From positions 1 to 49,055 of the forward strand of contig JANQZX010000012.1 in assembly GCA_030728245.1 (NCBI GenBank): a stretch of 49,055 bases of DNA, in the 5' to 3' direction. This DNA is from Saprospiraceae bacterium (GTDB lineage Bacteria; Bacteroidota; Bacteroidia; Chitinophagales; Saprospiraceae). The notes below the pieces were generated by a model. It saw only the letters and a list, made by a program, of their open reading frames with translations. It was not told where the DNA came from and did not search any database. Below are positions 8,027-17,994 of the stretch, one piece after another; the first letter of the stretch is position 1; every line of letters begins with the position of its first letter. Both the position numbers and the translations under genes were made by a program.

Positions 8027-10984
8027 ATGAGAATATTTATTCTTACCATTCTATTTTTCAGCACTTTACATTCATTTGCTCAACGAGTTGATAATTTATA
8101 TTCCAAAGACCTACGATGGAGAAATGTTGGGCCCGCCAATATGATGGGTAGAATTGCTGACATTGATGCCTTGAATACCGATTATCGACAGGTGATTTGT
8201 GCCTCTGCATCAGGTGGCGTTTTTCAAAGTAAAAACGGGGGCGTTAGCTGGGAACCTATTTTTGACCGATATGGTACTTCTTCCATAGGCAGCGTGGCCC
8301 TTTTTCAGGGAAATCCATCCATTATCTGGGTAGGCACCGGCGAATCGGCCAATAGAAACAGCTCTGGTTGGGGCGATGGCCTTTATTTGAGTAATGACGG
8401 TGGATTAAGTTTTTCGAAACTAGGCCTTTCCAATACTCACCATATTGCTGATATCGCCCTTCATCCCACAAATCCAGATATTGCTTATGTTGCTGCAGTA
8501 GGACATTTATGGGGCTATTCTGGTGACAGGGGATTGTTTTTTACCGATGATCGGGGGAAATCCTGGAAAAAACTGGACCAGGGTCTGCCCGTTGATTCAC
8601 TCACTGGTTGTACCGAGGTCGTTATGGATCCAAGTAATCCTAATATTTTATATGCAGGCTTTTATCATAGATTAAGAAGACCCTACATTTTTAAAAGTGG
8701 CGGGGGAAATGGGGGAATATATAAGAGTACCGACGCAGGAAAGTCCTGGAAAAAACTGGTAAATGGCCTTCCAACGGGTGAAACCGGTCAAATTGACCTT
8801 TCCATTTGCAAAAGTTTTCCCTCCATAATAGTTGCTTCTGTTGAAGCAGACGAAAATATACCCGACGGTCAGCCTGGTTCAGGTACCTACAGATCAGATG
8901 ACGGCGGAAATACCTGGCGATTTTTATTAAAACACAACACACGTCCTTATTATCATGGTCAAATTGAGATAGACCCCATAGACCCACAATCTATTTATCT
9001 GGTTTCCAGAGACTTTAGAATTTCCCGCGACGGTGGTAAAACCTTTACCGAAAGAGAGTGGCGAACCGATGGTGGCGATGACCATGCTATGTGGATTGCT
9101 CCCTACGATAGTAAAATTATCTATATGGGAACCGATCAGGGATTAAGATTAACCGTGGATGGTGGCGAGAGTGTTTTGTCATTCAATAATATGGCCATTG
9201 GTCAGTATTATGCCATCGGCGTTGACATGAGAGATCCCTACTGGATAGGTGGTGGTCTGCAGGATAATGGCTTATGGATGGGGCCGTCAAATAGCAGGGA
9301 GGTACGCGGTATTTTAAATGAACATAATACCTGGGTTGGAGAAGGAGATGGTTTTCATTTTCAAATAGATCCAACGGACTGGAAAACCATCTATATGGTC
9401 AATCATGTTGGATTTGCGGCGAAGTTAAATGTGGAAACCAGAAAGTATAATTATATCACGCCTACGCCACAAACTATTTCTAATTATTCAGCCTATTTTG
9501 ATCCAAATTATAAGGATTATCCCATAAAATATTCTATCGACCCGGGAGAGCATTGGTTTTTTTATGAAAATACAGATCGTGTAAAACTTCCTCCCCAATT
9601 TAGATTCAACTGGAGCAGTCCTTTAATTCTCTCTTCCCGCAATGTGAATACCCTTTATTTCGGAGGCAATCACCTTTTTAAATCTACGGATAAGGGAAAT
9701 TCCTGGAAAATCATCAGCCCTGATCTGACCACCAATGATGCTGAGTTCAGAAATCCCTCCAATAGTGGGTATCTAACCAGAAGTGTGACGGGTGGGGAAA
9801 ATCATTTTACCATCATTACCATCGCAGAATCCTCTTTAGATACTCAGGAAATATGGGCAGGAACGGACGACGGAAACTTACAGGTTACATTGAACGGAGG
9901 TAAAACATGGACCGAGGTTGGTCAATTATTAGTTAAACAATTTCCCTTTATTGGACAAAATGCTTCCTCCCCCAGAGGAAAAAGGCCCTGGATAAGCAGA
10001 GTAACCCCATCATCACATGTAAAAGGCAGGTGTTATGTCTCTCTCGACAATCATAGATATGATGACATGAATGCTTATGTATTTGTCACTGACGATTATG
10101 GGAAAACCTGGAAATCATTACAAAATAATCTACCGGAATATTCAGTTTATGTGGTTCGGGAAGACCCCGAAAACCCTGATTTGCTATTTGTGGGAACGGA
10201 ACAAGGGGTGTTATTTTCTTACAATCAGGGAAAGGAATGGCATGAACTCATGGGTAATATGCCCACAGTGGCCGTTTACGACCTTGTTATTCATCCCCGG
10301 GATGGCGATCTGATAGCAGGTACCCATGGCAGAAGTATATGGATTTTAGATGATATCAGTCCTCTGAGACAGCTCAGCAGCCAAATTACAAACAAACCAA
10401 TTCACCTTTTTCAAAGCAGGCGGGCCACCAGATGGTTACGGATAAATACAGGACGAAAGCAACCTTATTTCGAATTCCGAGGGCAGAATCCCAAAAGTGG
10501 GGCAGCTATCCATTTGTGGATAAATAAAAGCAACCAAACCGATTCAGTTTCATTGAACCTAATATCTGAAAATGACAACCAACTTAAAAGGCAATGGAAA
10601 GTACCGGTGCAACCTGGGATCAATAGAATTTACTGGGACATGCAGGTGGACGAACCTGAAATATCCTGGACGCAGGAAATTGAAAACATGCGAATCGCCC
10701 TTGAAAAGTTAGGTTCCCTTAGCTCTTTATCCACAGCTACCAAAGATTCATTAACCCAATTCAAAGCATCCCTTAAAGCCCTTTCGCCACAAAACAAGGC
10801 TGGTTATGAAACCTTACGACGTCAAATTCATTCCGTTTTTGGTGTTTATGGCATTGTTTTGGGCAAAGAACTGAAACAAAAACGGCAGGCAACAGCCGGA
10901 AATTATCAATTGGAAGTGAAAGCAGGAACATTTTCAGAAACAAAAAAAATAACTATTCGAGAAGATCCCTTGTTAGATAAGTAA
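8027..10984 (+). CDS. Secreted BNR/Asp-box repeat protein (sortilin/Vps10-like beta-propeller)
   Basis: A 985-residue exported protein with a signal peptide ending near residue 18 (HSFAQ). About eleven Asp-box-like motifs of the form S/T-x-D-x-G-x-S/T-W/F are spread over residues 65-760 (for example SKNGGVSW, STDAGKSW, SDDGGNTW, STDKGNSW, TLNGGKTW, TDDYGKTW), which fold as blades of one or two large beta-propellers. The C-terminal part (about 790-985) has an extended linker and ends with a small beta-domain (YQLEVKAGTFSETKKITI). This architecture is common in Bacteroidota secreted proteins labelled VPS10/sortilin-like or glycosidase-like, but no sialidase active site was recognised. Substrate and role are unknown; a binding or hydrolytic role outside the inner membrane is likely. 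Confidence 0.85.
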   Translation: MRIFILTILFFSTLHSFAQRVDNLYSKDLRWRNVGPANMMGRIADIDALNTDYRQVICASASGGVFQSKNGGVSWEPIFDRYGTSSIGSVALFQGNPSIIWVGTGESANRNSSGWGDGLYLSNDGGLSFSKLGLSNTHHIADIALHPTNPDIAYVAAVGHLWGYSGDRGLFFTDDRGKSWKKLDQGLPVDSLTGCTEVVMDPSNPNILYAGFYHRLRRPYIFKSGGGNGGIYKSTDAGKSWKKLVNGLPTGETGQIDLSICKSFPSIIVASVEADENIPDGQPGSGTYRSDDGGNTWRFLLKHNTRPYYHGQIEIDPIDPQSIYLVSRDFRISRDGGKTFTEREWRTDGGDDHAMWIAPYDSKIIYMGTDQGLRLTVDGGESVLSFNNMAIGQYYAIGVDMRDPYWIGGGLQDNGLWMGPSNSREVRGILNEHNTWVGEGDGFHFQIDPTDWKTIYMVNHVGFAAKLNVETRKYNYITPTPQTISNYSAYFDPNYKDYPIKYSIDPGEHWFFYENTDRVKLPPQFRFNWSSPLILSSRNVNTLYFGGNHLFKSTDKGNSWKIISPDLTTNDAEFRNPSNSGYLTRSVTGGENHFTIITIAESSLDTQEIWAGTDDGNLQVTLNGGKTWTEVGQLLVKQFPFIGQNASSPRGKRPWISRVTPSSHVKGRCYVSLDNHRYDDMNAYVFVTDDYGKTWKSLQNNLPEYSVYVVREDPENPDLLFVGTEQGVLFSYNQGKEWHELMGNMPTVAVYDLVIHPRDGDLIAGTHGRSIWILDDISPLRQLSSQITNKPIHLFQSRRATRWLRINTGRKQPYFEFRGQNPKSGAAIHLWINKSNQTDSVSLNLISENDNQLKRQWKVPVQPGINRIYWDMQVDEPEISWTQEIENMRIALEKLGSLSSLSTATKDSLTQFKASLKALSPQNKAGYETLRRQIHSVFGVYGIVLGKELKQKRQATAGNYQLEVKAGTFSETKKITIREDPLLDK

Positions 10985-11012
10985 GCGTTCAACCAATGCG
11001 ATAAGGAATTCG

Positions 11013-11498
11013 TTATGGTTTTATGCAAGCGTCAAAACAATCGATGATTGATTTCAGAATAACAAACATGGGTTCCCTTCCCTCTTTGGTTAAAAGTTCG
11101 TCTTCCTCATCCAGGAGCATGTCTTCGACAAAGGCTATTAAATCTGTTTGTTTGTTGTCCTTGAAAAATACATCCAGCCGATCTCGAAAAAGTTTGGCTG
11201 TAACGGATTCCAGTAATTCCCAATTTTTTTCTTCGGCAAGGGACAGTTCGTCTGAATCAATTTCGTCCATATCCTCCACATCAATTTGGGTGCGAATAGC
11301 TTGCCAAAGAGTTAGAAGGATAAAAAGCAGATATTCCTTTTCATACTCTGTGAAAAGCTCTGTATTTTCAGTAAACAAAAAAGCAAAAACAGCAGGTTGG
11401 ATTTCGCTGAGTTCAGTAACCAATGATTCATTGATAGTTTCGTCGTCCTGAATGGCTGACGCCGCGTCATCCAATTGTTGTTCTGTAATAAAAACCAT
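11013..11498 (-). CDS. Small acidic protein of unknown function
   Basis: From ATG at 11498 this gives 161 residues; the frame can be extended only through a TTG at 11537, so the ATG is preferred. The protein is strongly acidic and helical (runs such as DVEDMDEIDSDELSLAEE and DMLLDEEDEL) with hydrophobic helices between. It has no signal peptide and no Cys-rich or catalytic motif I can name. It is convergent with the BNR gene (28 bp apart) and divergent from the M50 protease gene (74 bp). I do not recognise the family. Confidence 0.6.
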   Translation of the reverse strand: MVFITEQQLDDAASAIQDDETINESLVTELSEIQPAVFAFLFTENTELFTEYEKEYLLFILLTLWQAIRTQIDVEDMDEIDSDELSLAEEKNWELLESVTAKLFRDRLDVFFKDNKQTDLIAFVEDMLLDEEDELLTKEGREPMFVILKSIIDCFDACIKP

Positions 11499-11572
11499 TG
11501 ATATTGTATTAGAATGAATAAAATATTTCCACCACAAAGTTATCTTTACTTTTCTTTACAAGAAACACAAAA

Positions 11573-12760
11573 ATGAAAGGATCCTTAAGAATTGCAAAAA
11601 TATTTAATATTCCCGTTGAAGTACATTGGAGTTTCTTATTTTTGTTTGTCTATGTTATCTACCTTGCCTTCAAAGAAAGCTGGGGCGTTTGGGGTGCAGT
11701 ATCCGCAAGTTTATTTGTGCTTATTTTATTTTTGTGCGTTGTTTTACATGAATTTGGCCACGCCTTAATGGCGAGAAGGTTTGACGTACAAACAAGAGAT
11801 ATTACTTTATACCCCATTGGCGGAGTAGCTCGTTTGGAGCGTTTACCAAGAAAACCTGTACAAGAATTTTGGGTAGCCATTGCCGGACCTTTGGTAAATG
11901 TAGCGATCGCTTTAGTCCTTTTGCCTGTGTTACTATTTGTAGGAACCGATACCCTATCAGATATATTCTACAGCATATACAACCAGTCTGATTCAGATAA
12001 CTTTTACTTCCCCAGCAACTTACCTGTTTACGCTTATGTAGCCTTAGGCTTAATAGGACTTAACCTGACCTTAGCCATATTCAATTTGATCCCTGCCTTC
12101 CCAATGGACGGAGGCAGAGTATTAAGAGCTATTTTGTCTCATTTTATGGGGCATTTAAAAGCCACAAGAATTGCCTCCATAGTGGGTCAGCTCATTGCCA
12201 TTTATTTTGTTTACAATGGCATATTGGGAGACGGGAGTGTTACCCAAATTTTTATTGGTGTGTTTGTTTTCCTTGCGGCAGGTTCAGAAGCAAAAGCGGC
12301 CAATATGGAAAATTCTTTACAAGAATTAAAAGTGAAGGATTGGATGAAAAAAGATTTTATTCACTTTGAGAGCACCCAGCAATTAAGTGAAATATTACCT
12401 TTGGTTCAAGACGCGGGCGACCGGGAAATTCTTGTTTTTGATGTTTGGCAAAATCCTGTTGGCACCATATCAACATTTGAAATCATTGAATTGTGCCTTA
12501 ACGGAGGAGGGGAAAAAACAGTAAGTGACGCTATGTTCCCCATTGAAAATGTATTAACAGAAGAACAAACCTTGCAGGACGCGCTCCTTTTATTTCAACA
12601 ATCAAATGCCAAAACACTGCCTGTCATGCGACAGTATGAACTCATTGGTATATTAGAATTAAATCAAATATATACTATTCATAAGGTTTTGAATAAATCT
12701 GGAAAGCAAAAGAGTTCAATTTTCAATGGAATAAAAAAATGGACAAATGGAAAAGATTGA
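11573..12760 (+). CDS. Site-2-type M50 zinc metalloprotease with CBS domains
   Basis: A 395-residue membrane protease. The zinc motif HEFGH is at residues 59-63 within a membrane helix, and the third ligand region NLIPAFPMDGGR places Asp179. Five to six hydrophobic segments lie before residue 240. The C-terminal cytoplasmic part (about 250-375) contains two CBS-like repeats, which in this subfamily bind adenine nucleotides. Such rhomboid-like intramembrane proteases cleave transmembrane substrates; the substrate here is unknown. Its 3' end overlaps the nitroreductase gene by 14 bp, so the two are translationally linked. Confidence 0.93.
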   Translation: MKGSLRIAKIFNIPVEVHWSFLFLFVYVIYLAFKESWGVWGAVSASLFVLILFLCVVLHEFGHALMARRFDVQTRDITLYPIGGVARLERLPRKPVQEFWVAIAGPLVNVAIALVLLPVLLFVGTDTLSDIFYSIYNQSDSDNFYFPSNLPVYAYVALGLIGLNLTLAIFNLIPAFPMDGGRVLRAILSHFMGHLKATRIASIVGQLIAIYFVYNGILGDGSVTQIFIGVFVFLAAGSEAKAANMENSLQELKVKDWMKKDFIHFESTQQLSEILPLVQDAGDREILVFDVWQNPVGTISTFEIIELCLNGGGEKTVSDAMFPIENVLTEEQTLQDALLLFQQSNAKTLPVMRQYELIGILELNQIYTIHKVLNKSGKQKSSIFNGIKKWTNGKD

Positions 12761-13322
12761 TATTTTGATGGACATTATTCGCACGCGAAGAAGTGTATTT
12801 CCCCCTTTATATGCCTCGGACAAAGAAGTTCCGAGAAATATAATTGAGAAAATTCTTGAGGCAGCGAACTGGGCACCGAGCCACAAAAAAACAGAACCCT
12901 GGCGATTTTATGTTTTTACAGAGAAAAGCAGGGAAGATTTAGGAAAATTCATGGCAGATTATTATTTGGAAAATACGCCTGAAACTGAATTTTCTCAGGT
13001 TGTTTTCAATAAAATGATACAAAATCCGCTCAAAGCACCCGTTATTATCGCTATTGTCATGCATAGAGATTTATCTGCGAACCTTCCTGAGTGGGAAGAC
13101 ATTGCTGCCACGGCCTGTGCTGTACAAAACATGGCGCTTGCCTGCACTGCCGAAGGTTTAGGTTCATTCTGGAGTACGCCAAGGCCGGCGCTTAATGCTG
13201 ATACCTTTCTAAAGTTGTCTGAAAATGAACGCTGTCTTGGTTTATTTTATGTTGGTTACGTTGAAAAAGAGGTAGCATCTGTTGAAAGAGGTGACCCTTC
13301 TGCGAAGACAAAATGGATGTAG
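12747..13322 (+). CDS. Nitroreductase family protein
   Basis: A 191-residue FMN-dependent nitroreductase-fold protein of the compact YdjA-like type. Characteristic segments: RTRRSVFPPLY near the N-terminus (phosphate/FMN contact), NWAPSHKKTEPWRF, AVQNMALACTAEGLGSFW (dimer and FMN region), and a C-terminal FYVGY. It should be a soluble flavoprotein that reduces nitro or quinone compounds, or another electron-poor substrate, with NAD(P)H. The ATG at 12747 lies inside the end of the M50 gene (14-bp overlap), implying coupled translation. Confidence 0.88.
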   Translation: MEKIDILMDIIRTRRSVFPPLYASDKEVPRNIIEKILEAANWAPSHKKTEPWRFYVFTEKSREDLGKFMADYYLENTPETEFSQVVFNKMIQNPLKAPVIIAIVMHRDLSANLPEWEDIAATACAVQNMALACTAEGLGSFWSTPRPALNADTFLKLSENERCLGLFYVGYVEKEVASVERGDPSAKTKWM

Positions 13323-13461
13323 TGTGTATCAAGATGAATACTAAACCGTCCTTTTTTTGGACAACAGATAATTTAATATTATTTTCGCACATTAAAAAAA
13401 ATTCCTTGAGAGTAAAATAGCTCTTTAGCATTATTTTGAACAAGTTTTAAACCACTAATTT

Positions 13462-15621
13462 ATGGGTCAAACAATTATTTATTCCATTCCATTTTTCGGC
13501 GTTCTTTCGCTTATATACATGTTTTGGAAATCTGCGTGGGTATCAAGGCAAGAAGAAGGTACTCCTAAAATGGCGGCTATTGCCAAAGCTATATCAGAGG
13601 GAGCTATGGCTTTCTTACGTGCTGAGTATAAAGTACTTGCCATTTTTGTAGTCTGTGTGTCCATATTATTGGCAGTTACTGCTGATACCACCTCTTCATC
13701 TTGGATGATTGCCCTTTCATTTATAATTGGCGCTTTTTGCTCAGCTTTGGCAGGTTATTTTGGTATGCGTGTAGCTACAAAAGCAAACGTACGTACCACC
13801 AATGCAGCCAGAACCAGTTTAGCAAAAGCGTTGGAAATAGCTTTCACTGGAGGATCCGTAATGGGAATGGGGGTTGTTGGTCTGGGAATTCTTGGATTAG
13901 GCAGCTTGTTTGTTATTTATCAGGGAATGGGCTGGGATATCAATAAAGTAATCACGGTTATTACCGGATTTTCTTTTGGTGCTTCCTCTATAGCTCTTTT
14001 TGCTCGTGTTGGTGGAGGGATTTACACCAAAGCAGCCGACGTGGGAGCCGATCTTGTTGGAAAAGTAGAAGCTGGGATTCCTGAGGATCATCCTTACAAT
14101 CCTGCCACTATTGCAGACAATGTTGGAGACAACGTAGGTGATGTCGCTGGTATGGGTGCCGACCTTTTTGAATCGTATGTAGGTGCTATTGTTGGTACTA
14201 TGGTACTGGGCGCAGTGTTTATAAATCTTCCGGGATTTGAATCTACCAATGCATTTGATGGTTTAAATGCTGTCTTACTTCCGTTAGTTCTTTCCGGGAT
14301 TGGTATCGTCGCGTCAATTATTGGTTGCTTTTTTGTAAAAGTTAGCGAGGACGGAGACCCACAAAAAGCCCTCAACATGGGTGGTATCGTTTCCAGCATT
14401 CTTATGTTGGTAGCGACTTATCTTACTGTCCAGTATATGCTTCCTGCAGAATGGGCATATAACGACATCACTTACAACAGTATGGGTGTATTTTATGCTG
14501 TTATCATTGGATTGGTTTCTGGCTTAGCCATTGGTTATATTACTGAATATTATACAGGCACTGGAACTAAACCAGTAAAAGGTATTGTTGATCAATCTAT
14601 TACAGGATCTGCAACTAATATCATCGCCGGTTTAGGTGTTGGTATGCGTTCAACCGCCTTACCTATCATTGTTTTATCTATAGCTATTATGGGTGCTCAT
14701 TATTTTGCAGGTCTTTATGGTATTGCTATTGCGGCTGTAGGTATGTTAGCAAATACGGGTATTCAGTTAGCTGTTGATGCTTATGGACCTATTTCTGATA
14801 ATGCGGGTGGTATTGCAGAAATGAGTGGACTAGACAAAGAGGTTCGTCATCGTACAGATAAATTAGATGCCGTTGGTAATACCACTGCGGCCATAGGTAA
14901 GGGTTTTGCTATTGGTTCTGCAGCACTTACAGCTTTGGCTCTTTTTGCAGCTTTTATGTCAACAGCTGGAATTACTACTATTGACATTGCTAACCCAGTG
15001 GTTATGGCAGGCCTATTTTTAGGGGGAATGCTTCCTTTCTTATTTTCTGCGCTTTCAATGGGTGCAGTGGGTAGAGCAGCAATGGATATGATTCAGGAAG
15101 TTCGTCGCCAGTTCAATAATATTCCTGAGCTTAAAGCAGCTCTTGCCGTTATGAAGAAAAATGAAGGTAAAGAAGAATCGGAGTGGAGTGCTGAAGATAA
15201 AAATATTTATGACCAGGCAGAAGGTAAGGCAGAATATAGCAAATGTGTAGAAATATCTACCAAAGCCTCTATTCGTGAAATGGTTCTTCCCGGTATGATT
15301 GCCATTTTGTCACCCGTTTTTATTGGATTCGGCGGTGGTGCTGAAATGTTGGGAGGTCTTTTAGCTGGTGTAACTGTTACAGGTGTTCTCATGGCTATTT
15401 TTCAGTCAAATGCCGGTGGTGCATGGGATAATGCCAAGAAAATGTTCGAAGAGGGCGTTAATATTCAAGGTACTATGTACTACAAAGGTTCTGATCCTCA
15501 TAAAGCAGCCGTAGTTGGTGACACCGTTGGTGATCCGTTTAAAGATACTTCCGGACCTTCTTTAAATATTTTATTAAAACTAATGTCTGTGGTAGCTTTG
15601 GTTATTGCTCCACTACTTTAA
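13462..15621 (+). CDS. hppA: Membrane-bound pyrophosphatase, potassium-dependent type
   Basis: A 719-residue, roughly 16-helix ion-pumping pyrophosphatase. The hallmark block [18 protein letters not shown] followed by [18 protein letters not shown] carries the Mg-PPi binding Asp residues; a second acidic block lies near the C-terminus ([19 protein letters not shown]). The determinant segment reads [10 protein letters not shown]: Ala and Gly where potassium-independent enzymes have Lys and Thr, so this is a potassium-dependent pump, a group that exports sodium or protons. The pumped ion cannot be settled by eye. It is a single-gene unit with a strong terminator, and uses waste pyrophosphate to energise the inner membrane. 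Confidence 0.96.
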   Translation: MGQTIIYSIPFFGVLSLIYMFWKSAWVSRQEEGTPKMAAIAKAISEGAMAFLRAEYKVLAIFVVCVSILLAVTADTTSSSWMIALSFIIGAFCSALAGYFGMRVATKANVRTTNAARTSLAKALEIAFTGGSVMGMGVVGLGILGLGSLFVIYQGMGWDINKVITVITGFSFGASSIALFARVGGGIYTKAADVGADLVGKVEAGIPEDHPYNPATIADNVGDNVGDVAGMGADLFESYVGAIVGTMVLGAVFINLPGFESTNAFDGLNAVLLPLVLSGIGIVASIIGCFFVKVSEDGDPQKALNMGGIVSSILMLVATYLTVQYMLPAEWAYNDITYNSMGVFYAVIIGLVSGLAIGYITEYYTGTGTKPVKGIVDQSITGSATNIIAGLGVGMRSTALPIIVLSIAIMGAHYFAGLYGIAIAAVGMLANTGIQLAVDAYGPISDNAGGIAEMSGLDKEVRHRTDKLDAVGNTTAAIGKGFAIGSAALTALALFAAFMSTAGITTIDIANPVVMAGLFLGGMLPFLFSALSMGAVGRAAMDMIQEVRRQFNNIPELKAALAVMKKNEGKEESEWSAEDKNIYDQAEGKAEYSKCVEISTKASIREMVLPGMIAILSPVFIGFGGGAEMLGGLLAGVTVTGVLMAIFQSNAGGAWDNAKKMFEEGVNIQGTMYYKGSDPHKAAVVGDTVGDPFKDTSGPSLNILLKLMSVVALVIAPLL

Positions 15622-15661
15622 ATAATATTCATCATTTGGTATTATTAAGTTAATCCGATGT

Positions 15662-15697
15662 AAAAGCCCGCTGTATTTGCTTACAGCGGGCTTTTTT
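15662..15697 (+). terminator. Rho-independent terminator after hppA
   Basis: A 12-bp stem AAGCCCGCTGTA / TACAGCGGGCTT with loop TTTGCT, followed by a T-run. It ends 31 bp before the ATG of the alkane-monooxygenase-like gene. Confidence 0.93.
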
Positions 15698-15727
15698 ATT
15701 ATATTTGAAAATACTAATACAAATACG

Positions 15728-16765
15728 ATGCGCGATCTAAAATACTTCATTGCTTACTTAGCGCCCTTATCCGCTTTTTGGGCCATCTATCAGGGAGGAA
15801 TATGGAGTTTCTCCGCTTTTTACCTTGCATTCATCCTCATACCCATTTTCGATCAGTTATTCCCACTTACATCTACCAATATAGACGTTCACACCGAAGA
15901 TAAACGGTCTAACATTGTCTTTTTTGACTTATTGCTTTATGCTAATGTTCCTATTTTATATGGTCTCCTATATTATTATTTTTCCACCCTCCAATCTGAA
16001 AATTTAGCACTGTATGAAAAGTTTGGCTTAACCTTAAGCACCGGTATAATAATAGGTACCATCGGAATCAATGTGGGACACGAACTCGGCCACCGAAGTA
16101 AAGCCTTCGAACAGTTTTTAGCAAAAATGTTACTGCTCCCCGCTCTTTATCAGCATTTTTTTATTGAACACAATCTTGGGCATCATAAAAATGTAGCTAC
16201 TGAAAAAGATCCGGCAACGTCAAAGTTGAATGAACCGATTTACTTTTTCTGGGTGCGTTCTGTTGTTGGTGGCTACTCGAACGCCTGGAAATTAGACAAT
16301 GAACAACGACGAAAATTATCTATTCCATTTTTTTCAATACACAACCAAATGCTCATTTTTTCCCTTTGCTCTATGGCTTATTTGACTTTTATAGGGGCTT
16401 GGTTCGGAATGGAAGTCCTTCTTTGGTCTATTGGAGCAAGTATCATTGGCTTTTTACTCCTTGAATCCGTAAATTATATAGAACACTATGGTTTGAAAAG
16501 AAAAATAGTTGGTAACGGAAAGTTTGAACCTGTTTTACCCTCTCATTCCTGGAATTCAAATCATGAAATTGGAAGGATTTTCCTCTATGAACTAACAAGA
16601 CATGCAGATCATCATTACAAATCTACCAGGAAATATCAGGTGTTAAGGCATTTTGATGAAAGCCCGCAACTCCCATTTGGTTATCCGGCATCTATTCTTC
16701 TTTCGCTGATTCCTCCATTCTGGTTCAAAATGATGAATCCTCGTGTTAAGCAAATAAACAATTAA
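15728..16765 (+). CDS. alkB: AlkB-type alkane 1-monooxygenase (membrane di-iron)
   Basis: A 345-residue membrane protein. All histidine boxes of the AlkB family are present: GHELGHR, EHNLGHHKNVATEKDPA, NYIEHYG and RHADHHYKSTRKYQ; together they bind the two irons. About six hydrophobic helices surround them. The family hydroxylates terminal carbons of medium- to long-chain alkanes, or related alkyl substrates, using electrons from rubredoxin. No rubredoxin or rubredoxin reductase is in the window. The frame extends upstream only via a TTG inside the hppA terminator, so ATG 15728 is chosen. One base separates it from the VOC gene, a probable operon. Confidence 0.9.
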   Translation: MRDLKYFIAYLAPLSAFWAIYQGGIWSFSAFYLAFILIPIFDQLFPLTSTNIDVHTEDKRSNIVFFDLLLYANVPILYGLLYYYFSTLQSENLALYEKFGLTLSTGIIIGTIGINVGHELGHRSKAFEQFLAKMLLLPALYQHFFIEHNLGHHKNVATEKDPATSKLNEPIYFFWVRSVVGGYSNAWKLDNEQRRKLSIPFFSIHNQMLIFSLCSMAYLTFIGAWFGMEVLLWSIGASIIGFLLLESVNYIEHYGLKRKIVGNGKFEPVLPSHSWNSNHEIGRIFLYELTRHADHHYKSTRKYQVLRHFDESPQLPFGYPASILLSLIPPFWFKMMNPRVKQINN

Positions 16766-16766
16766 T

Positions 16767-17171
16767 ATGATAGATTTAAAAATCAATCATTTACAACACA
16801 TTGGCCTTCCCGTTACAGAAATACATCGGTCTCAATTATTCTATGAGTCTTTAGGCTTCCATTGTGTCATGAAAAACACTTTCATTCATGAGGATGAAGA
16901 AGGTCAGGTGATAATGATGAAGTACAAGGATATTATTCTGGAATTATATCAAATGCCCGTTCCTGATAAGGATAGAAAAGATGGGATAATAGACCACATC
17001 GCATTCGATGTATCCAATATTGATGAAACTTATCTATTATTAAAAAAAGCTGGATTTTCTCCCATTGAAATGGAACCCGTGTATCTTCCATTTTGGGAAA
17101 GGGGCTGTAAATATTTCTATATATTAGGTCCAGATGGAGAAAGGCTGGAATTTTGCGAAATACTGAAATAA
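16767..17171 (+). CDS. VOC superfamily (glyoxalase/dioxygenase-fold) protein
   Basis: A 134-residue single vicinal-oxygen-chelate unit made of two beta-alpha-beta-beta-beta modules. The first opens with LQHIGLPVTEIHRSQLFYESLGF, the second with IDHIAFDVSNIDE; the end GPDGERLEFCEIL carries the usual metal-binding Glu. Metal ligands would be His in each module plus Glu. Activity (isomerase, lyase, dioxygenase or thiol transferase) cannot be told apart by sequence alone. It starts one base after the AlkB-type gene stop, so it is probably cotranslated and may act on a product of that pathway (inference). Confidence 0.85.
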   Translation: MIDLKINHLQHIGLPVTEIHRSQLFYESLGFHCVMKNTFIHEDEEGQVIMMKYKDIILELYQMPVPDKDRKDGIIDHIAFDVSNIDETYLLLKKAGFSPIEMEPVYLPFWERGCKYFYILGPDGERLEFCEILK

Positions 17172-17180
17172 AAACAAATA

Positions 17181-17822
17181 CTAACTCAATATAAATACCC
17201 TAACAAATAGGACAACCCCAAATATAATTAAGGCAATACCAGCAATTTTACTTACTATCTTTAAATGGGAAGGCTTGAGGACTTTCCTTATTTTTTTGGC
17301 AAGAAAAATCTTAAACAAGTCCACAGGAACATAAATACTCATAATACCTGCAAAATACCAGACGGCCTCATTATTACCAAAGTTTTTATCTACCAGGGCA
17401 GTACTCATCAATCCAAGCCAAAATAAAATGGTAAATGGATTAAAAACATTAATCAATACTCCTTTTAGGAAAAATCCGAACAAAGATCGCGGGCTATGCT
17501 CTTTGATGAAAGGTTGAGGTACGTTTATAGGCTGGTTACCTTTTTGAATCATAGCGGCCAGACCAAATACAATTAATATTAAAGTGCCAATTCCTCCAAC
17601 GGTATAGTAAAAATAAGAGGCATTGGCTATTTCTGATATGAAGGACATCCCTTTATACATGCCCATAAATAAGAAAATATCACTAATCCAGATGCCTGAA
17701 CCAAAAAATACACCCACTTTGGTACCGTATTCCACCCCAATATGAATGAGAGAGAAAAAAATAGGCCCAATTAAAAAAATAAGCAAAAATCCAACCTTTA
17801 TTCCTTCAATAAAATAATTCAT
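17181..17822 (-). CDS. LysE family translocator
   Basis: A 213-residue inner-membrane exporter with six hydrophobic segments. The N-terminal GIKVGFLLIFLIGPIFFSLI and the following GTKVGVFFGSGIW stretch are characteristic of the LysE/RhtB amino-acid exporter family; FNPFTILFWLG is the second conserved block. The substrate (amino acid or derivative) is unknown. An upstream ATG at 17879 exists, but ATG 17822 is preceded by AGGAAG and begins directly at the conserved N-terminus, so it is preferred. It is convergent with the VOC gene, 9 bp apart. Confidence 0.85.
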   Translation of the reverse strand: MNYFIEGIKVGFLLIFLIGPIFFSLIHIGVEYGTKVGVFFGSGIWISDIFLFMGMYKGMSFISEIANASYFYYTVGGIGTLILIVFGLAAMIQKGNQPINVPQPFIKEHSPRSLFGFFLKGVLINVFNPFTILFWLGLMSTALVDKNFGNNEAVWYFAGIMSIYVPVDLFKIFLAKKIRKVLKPSHLKIVSKIAGIALIIFGVVLFVRVFILS

Positions 17823-17994
17823 CTTTCTTCCTGTTAACCATTTGCAGAAGGAAAACTCTGATACACAAAAGATTTCCATTTCACCTAGTAAAGTTAAGAT
17901 ATTATAATAGAAACCAATATCACCTGGAAAAGAAACACGAATTTTACTTTAAAACAACCCACAAAATGAGTTTCAATAGCATCATCCATGATTA

